Positions 22,801 through 29,637 of a DNA stretch of 29,637 bases are shown one piece after another. This DNA is from Streptomyces griseus (GTDB lineage: Bacteria; Bacteroidota; Bacteroidia; Chitinophagales; Chitinophagaceae), in assembly GCA_943323705.2 (NCBI GenBank), contig CALPIT020000004.1, forward strand, positions 1 to 29,637. Reading direction: 5' to 3'. The translations under genes were made by a program, and so were the position numbers. The notes under the pieces are model-generated. The model saw only the letters and a list, made by a program, of their open reading frames with translations, was not told the origin of the DNA and searched no databases. Numbering within the stretch: the stretch's first letter is position 1; the number at the start of each line of letters is the position of its first letter.

Positions 22801-25005
22801 TTGTCATCAACCATTTATTTAGTCACGCCTCCATTTACTCAGCTGAATACGCCCTATCCGGCGACAGCCTATTTAAAAGGATTTCTAAATACAAAAAACA
22901 TTAGTGCTTATCAAAGTGATCTGGGCATTGAAGTGATACTAGAGATTTTCTCTAAAAATGGTTTGAAGAAAATATTCTCTCTTTGTCCGAGGCCGGAGGA
23001 TGAAAAATGGGATTCAGTTTCTGATAATGCCAAACGAATCATCGCACTTCAGGATGATTATTACAACACAATTGATAAAACCATTTTATTTCTTCAAGGA
23101 CATCAACCAACATTAGCACATCAGATTGCCAAAAGAAATTTCCTTCCGGAAGCTAGCAGATTCCTTCAATTAGATGATCTGCAATGGGCTTTTGGCAATA
23201 TGGGTACGCAAGACAAAGCGAAACATATCGCCACCATGTATCTTGAAGACATCAGCGATTTAATTAAAGAATGTATTGATGAGCATTTTGGTTTTAGTCG
23301 TTATGCAGAAAGATTAGGCAGAAGCGCCAACAGTTTTGATGAGCTGTATGAATCACTTCAAAGACCGAATACATTTGTAGATGACATTTTAATTGAAATT
23401 GTTGACAAAAGAATTGCAGCTATTCAACCGATGATGATGGCCGTTTCCATTCCATTTCCGGGTAATCTTTATGCCGGATTTAGAATGGCAAAATTTGTCA
23501 AACAAAAATATCCTCAAATAAAAATCGCCATGGGCGGCGGTTTTGCTAACACTGAACTTCGAAGCCTGAAAGATGCAAGAGTGTTTGAATTCTTTGATTA
23601 CATCACTTTAGACGATGGCGAAACTCCTATTGAAAATTTGATTCATTTTGTCAAAGGAGAAAAACAAGCAACTGATCTAAAGCGAACTTTTTTATTGCAA
23701 GATGGCATTGTTACTTACATCAATAATTCAGCTTGTACCGATTACAAGCAAAACCAAGTAGGCACTCCTGATTACAGCGATTTACTTTTAGATAAATATA
23801 TTCAGGCGATTGAAATTGTAAATCCCATGCACAGCTTGTGGAGCAATGGCAGATGGAACAAACTAACGATGGCGCATGGCTGCTATTGGGGTAAGTGTAC
23901 ATTTTGTGATGTGAGTCTAGATTACATCAAAAGATACGAGCCACTAACTGCAAGTATCCTTTGCGACAGGATTGAAGAGATGATTGCACAAACCGGAGAA
24001 ACAGGATTCCATTTTGTAGATGAAGCGGCTCCCCCATCGTTGATGCGTGCTTTAGCCATTGAAATCATCAACAGAAAATTAGTAATCAGCTGGTGGACCA
24101 ATATCCGCTTTGAAAAAAGTTTCACTAAAGATTTATGTTACTTGCTGAAAGCAAGCGGCTGTATTGGGGTTTCCGGCGGATTGGAAGTGGCGAGCGATAG
24201 GTTATTGCAACTCATCAATAAAGGCATTACGGTGGCACAAGTTGCTAAAGTAAACCGAAACTTTACTGAAGCCGGCATCATGGTTCACGCTTATCTGATG
24301 TATGGATTTCCTACACAAACTGCGCAAGAAACCATTGATAGTTTGGAAATGGTTCGACAACTATTTCAAGCTGGTGTGCTTCAATCTGCCTTCTGGCATC
24401 AATTCGCTATGACGGCTCATAGCCCAGTTGGATTAGAACCTGAAAAATTCAATGTAAAAAAAGCTAACGAAGTTGACATCAGTTTTGCCGATAATGATGT
24501 AGCCCATATTGATTTAACAGGAACTGATCACGACAGTTTCAGTTTTGGTTTGAAGAAATCTTTACTTAATTATATGCATGGTGTTGGATTGGAAGAACCT
24601 TTACACAAATGGTTCGACATGAAAGTACCAAGAACATCAATTCATCCAAACTTTATTGCAGATGCATTAGATGAAGCTGAATTAATTTCTTATCAAGCAA
24701 GTTCTAAAGTTATTTTCATTGGCAACCTCCCTAGTATAGAAATCATTACCAAATCTAAAAAAGGTAACCAATGGGAATTGGCTTCATTAACTTTTGAAAC
24801 AAAATCAAACACCATTAATATAAAAATTGATAAAGCTCAGGGTGTTTGGTTATTTGAATTGCTAAATACATTAAAAACAAAATCCATGATGACCATGCAA
24901 GAAGTCATGGATGATTATACAAAGTCAGGATTGGAAGATTTTGAATTATTCTGGGATAACAAGCCAGTGAATCAGTTAAATAAAGTTGGATTATTTGTTT
25001 TTTAA
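22801..25005 (+). CDS. Radical SAM protein with N-terminal B12-binding-like region
   Basis: 734 residues from a TTG start. The frame has a stop 4 codons upstream and no nearby ATG, and STIYLVTPPFTQLNTPYPATAYLKGFL is a typical beginning for cobalamin-binding radical SAM proteins, so TTG is the likely start. Residues ~1-320 are the Rossmann-like B12-type region (IKIAMGGGFANTELRSL, YITLDDGETPIENL). The cluster motif is GCYWGKCTFCD, Cys361, Cys366, Cys369, i.e. Cx4Cx2C, one residue longer than the usual Cx3Cx2C. Downstream radical SAM segments include GFHFVDEAAPPSLM, SGGLEVASDRLLQLINKGIT and YLMYGFPTQTAQETIDSLEM. No DxHxxG-type motif is recognised in the N-terminal part, so cobalamin binding is unproven. 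It stands alone and convergent to the repair operon. Substrate unknown. Confidence 0.85.
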   Translation: MSSTIYLVTPPFTQLNTPYPATAYLKGFLNTKNISAYQSDLGIEVILEIFSKNGLKKIFSLCPRPEDEKWDSVSDNAKRIIALQDDYYNTIDKTILFLQGHQPTLAHQIAKRNFLPEASRFLQLDDLQWAFGNMGTQDKAKHIATMYLEDISDLIKECIDEHFGFSRYAERLGRSANSFDELYESLQRPNTFVDDILIEIVDKRIAAIQPMMMAVSIPFPGNLYAGFRMAKFVKQKYPQIKIAMGGGFANTELRSLKDARVFEFFDYITLDDGETPIENLIHFVKGEKQATDLKRTFLLQDGIVTYINNSACTDYKQNQVGTPDYSDLLLDKYIQAIEIVNPMHSLWSNGRWNKLTMAHGCYWGKCTFCDVSLDYIKRYEPLTASILCDRIEEMIAQTGETGFHFVDEAAPPSLMRALAIEIINRKLVISWWTNIRFEKSFTKDLCYLLKASGCIGVSGGLEVASDRLLQLINKGITVAQVAKVNRNFTEAGIMVHAYLMYGFPTQTAQETIDSLEMVRQLFQAGVLQSAFWHQFAMTAHSPVGLEPEKFNVKKANEVDISFADNDVAHIDLTGTDHDSFSFGLKKSLLNYMHGVGLEEPLHKWFDMKVPRTSIHPNFIADALDEAELISYQASSKVIFIGNLPSIEIITKSKKGNQWELASLTFETKSNTINIKIDKAQGVWLFELLNTLKTKSMMTMQEVMDDYTKSGLEDFELFWDNKPVNQLNKVGLFVF

Positions 25006-25093
25006 TAACATTACTTATACCTATAATTTAAAGCCACCTGAGTTATTAACTTTTTATACAAATTAGAAGTAATTTTTAGAGCAGATAAGAATT

Positions 25094-25723
25094 CTATAAA
25101 ATTACTCTGAACGTCAAATTTATCCTCGAACTTAATTCTCTTGAAGTCTTTGGAATCTGGTGTTGCCAAAAATGCTGCGTAGCTCCTTTCATCAGTAAAA
25201 AAGAACCGTTGGATAATGGAATGTCAACTTTCTTTATTTCCTTTTGTGTTTTATGTCTCATTTGAAAATTCCTTGTTTCTCCAAAACTTACAGAACCGAT
25301 GATAGGATTTTGTCCCAATTCTTTCTCATCATCCGCATGCCAGCCCATACTGTCTTTCCCATCTCTGTAATAATTCAATAAGACACTTGTAAAACGAATA
25401 TTTACAAATTTTTCTATTCTATTTTTAATGAAAAGTAAATCTTCATTCCAGTCAACAGGGGCCATCATAATTCCTGAATATGAATAGGGTTTATTAGCAT
25501 CACCATAAAACGCAGTCAATCTGGGTTGATCAAGCAATTTTCCAAACATTTTGATTTTATCTTGTCGCCATTGAATTTTTTCAATCAAATTTTTTTGTAG
25601 GGTTTCAGCTTCTTTTTTAGTAAATAAATCTTCGTATAAAATCACATCTGCATCAGGTAAATCAAAGTGAATTATTTTTTCTCTTGATGCGTCCTCCATT
25701 TCAGCATTGCTAAATAAATTCAT
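25094..25723 (-). CDS. alkB: AlkB-like 2-oxoglutarate/Fe(II) dioxygenase
   Basis: 209 residues. The iron ligands are visible as His129-x-Asp131 (MGWHADDEKELG) and His188 (WQHQIPKT), and 2-oxoglutarate/substrate arginines in RINLTFR (Arg200, Arg206). GSVSFGETRNFQMRHK is the typical AlkB core strand. AlkB enzymes repair 1-methyladenine and 3-methylcytosine by oxidative demethylation in the cytoplasm. The protein resembles the eukaryote-like ALKBH2/3 group in layout. It is the last gene of the light/repair operon, 14 bases after the DUF2805 gene. Specificity for DNA or RNA cannot be read from sequence. Confidence 0.9.
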   Translation of the reverse strand: MNLFSNAEMEDASREKIIHFDLPDADVILYEDLFTKKEAETLQKNLIEKIQWRQDKIKMFGKLLDQPRLTAFYGDANKPYSYSGIMMAPVDWNEDLLFIKNRIEKFVNIRFTSVLLNYYRDGKDSMGWHADDEKELGQNPIIGSVSFGETRNFQMRHKTQKEIKKVDIPLSNGSFLLMKGATQHFWQHQIPKTSRELSSRINLTFRVIL

Positions 25724-25737
25724 AATTGATTTTTTCG

Positions 25738-26076
25738 TTATCGCTTGGCAATTTTATTACCGCTGTTTCTTTGTCTGGAACATTTGAAACGATCGATTGA
25801 TTTTTCTCGAAGAAAACTATGTTTTGTTTTACGCGATTTCATTCTTTTTCTCCACATTTTAAAACTAGAAGGCAAAGAATTTTTTCTCATGAATTCAATC
25901 ACGTCTTTCTCCTTTAAACCAAATTGAAATTCAATCGCTTCAAAAGGAGTTCGGTCTTCCCAGGCCATTTGAATGATTCGGTCTTTATCTTCATCAATAA
26001 TGTCTGATGAATCAGAAACATAATTTTTTATAACAGTTGGTAACCTATTTTCTGTACTTAATTTTTCGTCAACCAT
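25738..26076 (-). CDS. DUF2805 / TIGR03643 family protein
   Basis: 112 residues. The core IIQMAWEDRTPFEAIEFQFGLKEKDVIEFMRKNSLPSSFKMWRKRM matches the small TIGR03643 (DUF2805) family, a short helix-turn-helix-like domain followed by a basic tail (RKTKHSF...). The family has no known function but is regularly found with photolyases and cryptochromes. Here it overlaps the CRY-DASH gene by 19 bases and precedes alkB, so it belongs to the repair operon. The C-terminus is strongly basic, compatible with nucleic acid binding, which is an inference. Confidence 0.85.
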   Translation of the reverse strand: MVDEKLSTENRLPTVIKNYVSDSSDIIDEDKDRIIQMAWEDRTPFEAIEFQFGLKEKDVIEFMRKNSLPSSFKMWRKRMKSRKTKHSFLREKSIDRFKCSRQRNSGNKIAKR

Positions 26077-27353
26077 AAATTTCTATACAATTTATTTTTA
26101 TCGTAATCATTTGCTTGTTTCTCAATATTGAATATACTCACTCCTCTTGGATTATTTCCAACGCCAGCTATATAGGCCCAGTTGCACCAATTGCTCGCAA
26201 CATCATGATCAATTAACTGCTCTTCAAAATAGGCAGCACCATATCGCCAATCTAATCTCATATCATGACATAAATAACTGGCTACGTTCTGACGACCTCG
26301 GTTACTCATGAATCCTGTTTGATTCAGTTCAGTCATGTTGGCATTGATGAAATCGTTTTCTGTTTGACCAGTTTTCCATTTTTCAAAGGCAACTTCATCA
26401 TGTTTATTGATTGATCCTTTAAGCTTATTAATCCCATTTTGTGAAAAAAAATGTGTCGGATATTTTTTCATCATGAAATAAAAATAATCTCTCCACAATA
26501 ATTCAAATATCAGCCAATAAGTTGATTCATTGGCGACATGCGCAGATTCATATTTTTTAATCTCATGATAAATTATTTTAGGAGAAATGCAACCTAATGC
26601 CAACCAAGGTGAAAACTTAGAAGAATAATTTTCGCCAATCATGCCATTTCTAGTTTCCTTATAAGTAGCAATAGCGTGGGTTTCTGTGAGATAATTAAAA
26701 ACCCTTTTTGTTCCAGCAGTTTCTCCTCCATTAAATGGATAAGCAGCACGGCAATCAAATAAACAATTTTCCAATCCTAACTCATGTAATGCCGGAAGGA
26801 TTAGATTTTCTATACATGGAGATGTAATAGTTAATGGCGCAGATAAGTCATTTCTAACTTTAGCTTCTTTCTCTACTTTTTTTCTGAAATCTGTAAATAC
26901 TTCAGGAATAGCTGTAATTGTAAATGGCAAATCATTGGGATGGTATAAAGTTGTAGAGTCAAAAGTTTCAAGCGTTGCATTTATTTTTTTCAATTCGAAT
27001 TCAACTTTGGATTGCGTGGCCAATTCTTCATAGCCTACTTGTTTCTTTGCAAATACTTTTTGTGTGTTATATTTTTGTGCTATTTTATTAATTTCAATTT
27101 CAGGCTTTCCTTTTACCACTATCAATCCCGAACCCAATTCACGTAAATTGTTATCTAAATCAGTCAAGGATTCTAATAAAAATTGTGCTCTGAATTTTCC
27201 GGTTTTTCTAAAGCCAAATTCAGTTGTTTGAAACTGTTGTTCATCAATACAATAAACAGGTATAATCTCATCAGTTTGCTGAATCGCCTGGACCAACGTC
27301 TCATTATCATACAACCGTAAATCAGTTGTAAACCAAACTATCGATCTTTTCAT
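26058..27353 (-). CDS. Cryptochrome DASH family photolyase
   Basis: 431 residues. The N-terminal antenna domain begins RSIVWFTTDLRLYDNETLVQAIQ and has the DASH-type PVYCIDEQQF and GKFRAQFLLESLTDLDNNLRELGSGL. The FAD domain has YKETRNGMIGENYSSKFSPWLALGCISPK, YWLIFELLWRDYFYFM, and ANMTELNQTGFMSNRGRQNVASYL, DWRYGAAYFEEQLIDHDVASNWCNWAYIAGVGNNPRG, all characteristic of CRY-DASH, which repairs cyclobutane dimers in single-stranded DNA and may signal light. The start immediately follows the stop of the FeS photolyase (TAAATG). Length is slightly shorter than many DASH proteins (~450-500), with no C-terminal extension. Confidence 0.92.
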   Translation of the reverse strand: MKRSIVWFTTDLRLYDNETLVQAIQQTDEIIPVYCIDEQQFQTTEFGFRKTGKFRAQFLLESLTDLDNNLRELGSGLIVVKGKPEIEINKIAQKYNTQKVFAKKQVGYEELATQSKVEFELKKINATLETFDSTTLYHPNDLPFTITAIPEVFTDFRKKVEKEAKVRNDLSAPLTITSPCIENLILPALHELGLENCLFDCRAAYPFNGGETAGTKRVFNYLTETHAIATYKETRNGMIGENYSSKFSPWLALGCISPKIIYHEIKKYESAHVANESTYWLIFELLWRDYFYFMMKKYPTHFFSQNGINKLKGSINKHDEVAFEKWKTGQTENDFINANMTELNQTGFMSNRGRQNVASYLCHDMRLDWRYGAAYFEEQLIDHDVASNWCNWAYIAGVGNNPRGVSIFNIEKQANDYDKNKLYRNLWLTKN

Positions 27354-28901
27354 TTATAGCTCGTTGATATGTTTTAAATAATAATCAGCTTGAGCTAGTA
27401 ACTCTTTCTGGGCATCCACATTCATTTTTTTCCAAACGTTATACATCATGCCTATGCGTGGATTGTTACCGAGTTTGTCTTCATGCTTGTGATAAAAATT
27501 CCAATACAAGCTGTTAAAAGGACAAGCCTTTTCTCCTGTTTTTATATTTTTATCGTAATAACAACCAGAACAATAACTACTCATTTTATTGATATAAGTT
27601 GCAGAACTCACATAAGGCTTTGTTCCTACAATGCCGCCATCCGCGAACTGGCTCATACCTCTAGTATTCGTGATTTCCACCCATTCAAATGCATCAATAT
27701 AAATACCCAAATACCAAGCATCCACTTCATCAGGATGAACACCGGCCAGCAGTGCGAAGTTACCGGTCACCATTAAACGCTGAATGTGATGAGCATATGC
27801 ATAATCAAGTGACTGATGAATAGCGTCTTTCAAACAATTCATTTTTGTATTGCCAGTCCAAAACCAATCTGGCAATTTTGCATCATGCTGAAAATAATTA
27901 AGATTGGCATATTCAGGCATCTTCAACCAATAAATGCCACGCATGTACTCGCGCCATCCGATGATTTGTCTGACAAATCCTTCCAATTGATGAAATGCGA
28001 TTTGATCAGGATTTTTATTGAACGTCTCAATGGCTTTATCAACTACTTCCTTGGGAGAAATCAATTTAATATTCATTGAAAATGACAACCTCGAATGATA
28101 TACAGACCATTCATTCGGCGACATAGCATCTTGAAAGGTTCCAAACAATTGCAAACAATTTGTTGTAAAAAAATCAAGTAATTCCAATGATTGCTTTCTA
28201 TTTATCGGCCAGATAAAATTCTTACTATCTACTTTTCCAATTGTTTTGATTTTTGATTTTACAATCTCATTTTCAATCTCTGTTACATCATTAGAAAACA
28301 ATAAAGGAGATATAGGCTTATGGTTCTTGGGTAGTTTTTGTCGATTGTCTTCATCAAAATTCCATTTACCATGAAGTGGTTTGCTTTCATCATCAACCAG
28401 CACCTTGTGTTTCTTTCTCATATGGCGATAGAAAGTCTCCATTAAATAAGTCTTTTTACCTACAAACAAATCACCCAATTCAGTTCTTGAACTGTAAAAA
28501 TGTTCGGTGTCATAAACTTGAGATTGGATTTTCAATTTTTGAGTAAACGCTTTCAAGTGCTCGTCTACTCTGTATTCGTCTGGTAACTGGTATTCAAAAT
28601 TTGTGTACTTGTATTTATCTATTAAAGCCAAAACATTATCATCAAACCGATGAAGATTATTTTCATCATTCAAGTGAATATAAATGATATCATGATGTTG
28701 TTGTTGCAGTTCTTTTGCAAAAGATTGCATGGCAGCAAAAATGCCGATTACTTTTTGAATATGATGCGTGGCGTAATCTGTTTCACTTTTGATTTCCATT
28801 AAAACGTAAGTGACATTTCTATCAACTGTTGCAAACCAGCTGTGGTTGATATTTAGCTGATCTCCTAATATGAGTCTGAGTGTTTTATTTTTAATGGTCA
28901 T
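27354..28901 (-). CDS. phrB: FeS-cluster bacterial (6-4) photolyase, PhrB type
   Basis: 515 residues. The four iron-sulfur cysteines fall at 356, 444, 447 and 460. The spacings 88, 3 and 13 are those of Agrobacterium PhrB (350, 438, 441, 454), identifying the FeS-BCP group, which repairs (6-4) photoproducts and binds FAD, a lumazine-type antenna and 4Fe-4S. The N-terminus TLRLILGDQLNINHSWF and the AYAHHIQRLMVTGNFALL, ADGGIVGTKPYVSSATYINKM segments also fit. The stop and the next start are adjacent (TAAATG), and the upstream DUF2256 gene ends one base before its ATG, giving a compact operon. Confidence 0.93.
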   Translation of the reverse strand: MTIKNKTLRLILGDQLNINHSWFATVDRNVTYVLMEIKSETDYATHHIQKVIGIFAAMQSFAKELQQQHHDIIYIHLNDENNLHRFDDNVLALIDKYKYTNFEYQLPDEYRVDEHLKAFTQKLKIQSQVYDTEHFYSSRTELGDLFVGKKTYLMETFYRHMRKKHKVLVDDESKPLHGKWNFDEDNRQKLPKNHKPISPLLFSNDVTEIENEIVKSKIKTIGKVDSKNFIWPINRKQSLELLDFFTTNCLQLFGTFQDAMSPNEWSVYHSRLSFSMNIKLISPKEVVDKAIETFNKNPDQIAFHQLEGFVRQIIGWREYMRGIYWLKMPEYANLNYFQHDAKLPDWFWTGNTKMNCLKDAIHQSLDYAYAHHIQRLMVTGNFALLAGVHPDEVDAWYLGIYIDAFEWVEITNTRGMSQFADGGIVGTKPYVSSATYINKMSSYCSGCYYDKNIKTGEKACPFNSLYWNFYHKHEDKLGNNPRIGMMYNVWKKMNVDAQKELLAQADYYLKHINEL

Positions 28902-29039
28902 TTATCTTTTGTTTCTGCATTTATCACTGCAATATTTTACTTCATTCCAGTTCTTCTCCCATTTTTTTCGCCAAGTGAAAGGCCTGTTGCAGGTTAAGCA
29001 AATTTTAGAAGGAAGATTTTCTTTTTTAATAGCTTTCAT
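28902..29039 (-). CDS. DUF2256 zinc-ribbon protein, 45 residues
   Basis: Begins MKAIKKENLPSKICLTCNRP and ends KYCSDKCRNKR, with Cys14-x2-Cys17 and Cys37-x3-Cys41, forming a likely zinc knuckle, and a central WRKKWEKNWNEV. This is the small DUF2256 family, found widely beside photolyase and cryptochrome genes in Bacteroidota, Cyanobacteria and Proteobacteria. Function unknown; a nucleic-acid-binding or assembly factor for the neighbouring photolyases is possible. The start codon shares a base with the flavin reductase stop (TAATG), and the stop directly abuts the phrB start. Confidence 0.9.
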   Translation of the reverse strand: MKAIKKENLPSKICLTCNRPFTWRKKWEKNWNEVKYCSDKCRNKR

Positions 29040-29637
29040 TAGATTTCGATTGGTGCTTTATCAGTTTTCGCATAAGAAAGCCTCGCGATTTTTTCTGTAG
29101 AGTGATAACTATATAATCCTGAAATTGCAATAGTTTCAGCCATTTCAATATCTATAGCGCCATCTGATAACAAACAAGATTGTGGAAGAATAACTTCAAT
29201 TACTTTACCTATCACCAAAATAGTTCCGTTGATTTTTAATTCATGCTTTTCAATAAACTCCAAACCATACTTAATCCGACTTTCTTTTACAAAAGGCGCT
29301 TTGAAATCATTTATATATTCAGTTGTTAAACCAGTTGCATCAAATTCTGAAATATCTTTTGGATAACGTGCGGAGGTTTGATGGGCTTGTTTATATATCG
29401 ATTTAGAGATATGATTAATCGTAAAACAATTTGTTTCCAGTATATTTTCAAATGTATGTCTGTCTACAGTATCAGGTCTGTTAATAAATCCAACTAGAGC
29501 TGGATTTGAGCCCAAATGAATTACCGAACTGAAAATCGCCAGATTTGTGTTGTTATTTTTATCAATAGTACCAATCAAAGAAGCACTTTTAAACCCGGAA
29601 AGAGAATTCATAAAAGCCGCTCTTTTTCGGGTTTCCA
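29039..29637 (-). CDS. Flavin reductase family protein, 5' end beyond the window
   Basis: At least 199 residues; the frame stays open past the ATG at 29611 (TRKRAAF then MNSLSGFKSASLIGT) to the window edge, and relatives carry ~10-25 residues before the NSLSGFKSA segment, so the true start is probably outside. The flavin-reductase fold is shown by NLAIFSSVIHLGSNPALVGFI, TFENILETNCFTINHI and a TARYPKDISEFDATGL-like segment, ending with strands of the split beta barrel. Such enzymes bind FMN/FAD and reduce it with NAD(P)H. As the first visible gene of the photolyase operon it could supply reduced flavin for photolyase FADH-, which is inference. Confidence 0.85.
   Translation of the reverse strand, partial: ETRKRAAFMNSLSGFKSASLIGTIDKNNNTNLAIFSSVIHLGSNPALVGFINRPDTVDRHTFENILETNCFTINHISKSIYKQAHQTSARYPKDISEFDATGLTTEYINDFKAPFVKESRIKYGLEFIEKHELKINGTILVIGKVIEVILPQSCLLSDGAIDIEMAETIAISGLYSYHSTEKIARLSYAKTDKAPIEI

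Noticed and set aside
25006..25093. Bidirectional terminator between the radical SAM gene and alkB
   Set aside because: Convergent position calls for one, but I see no convincing stem followed by a T-run.

Overview
The window is a low-GC, gene-dense chromosomal segment from a member of the Bacteroidota. Three things point there. Two secreted proteins end in a type IX secretion (T9SS) type A C-terminal sorting domain. Several intergenic regions carry TAnnTTTG-type -7 promoter boxes. The neighbourhood contents (lipoprotein MsrB-MsrA, VTC/DUF4956, MbnP plus a di-heme peroxidase, FeS-photolyase plus cryptochrome DASH) also fit. Shine-Dalgarno sequences are not obvious, as expected for the phylum. 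No rRNA, tRNA, CRISPR array, transposase or phage structural gene was seen, and no gene-free stretch exceeds 300 bases; the longest (7545-7810) is the most interesting non-coding part.

Layout. 1-2108 (+): 3' part of a GT35 alpha-glucan phosphorylase-like gene that lacks the PLP lysine, overlapping a ClsB-like phospholipase D/cardiolipin synthase. 2105-4826 (-): two tandem UspA paralogues and a YdjM-type membrane hydrolase, in one operon. 4938-7544 (+): MlaE, MlaF and MlaD, a lipid-trafficking ABC system. 7561-7800: two tandem, diverged copies of a promoter-leader-terminator unit, read here as candidate small RNAs or attenuators ahead of pfkB (7811-8749). 8825-9925 (+): a stress-type envelope cassette (31-aa membrane microprotein, YtxH-like, holin-X-like, helical protein). 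10091-10315: dodecin. 10325-10464: a 20-unit heptanucleotide array that supplies the stop codon of the convergent gene. 10457-12598 (-): VTC polyphosphate polymerase, DUF4956 membrane protein, DUF2490 outer-membrane protein.

12667-22607 (-) is a cell-surface redox and copper-themed region: lipoprotein MsrB-MsrA, MbnP-like protein, MauG/MbnH-like di-heme peroxidase, then a 1210-residue T9SS multicopper oxidase-sulfatase fusion, a small secreted protein, a T9SS YHYH protein and a thioredoxin-fold protein. The two T9SS proteins share five copies of a ~100-residue beta module.

22801-25005 (+) is a large radical SAM protein with an unusual Cx4Cx2C cluster motif and a TTG start. 25094-29637 (-) is a tightly packed light/DNA-repair operon: flavin reductase, DUF2256 zinc-ribbon protein (45 aa), FeS (6-4)-type photolyase, cryptochrome DASH, DUF2805/TIGR03643 protein and AlkB. 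The strongest candidates for something undescribed are the multicopper oxidase-sulfatase fusion with its copper-linked neighbourhood, and the tandem non-coding units before pfkB.
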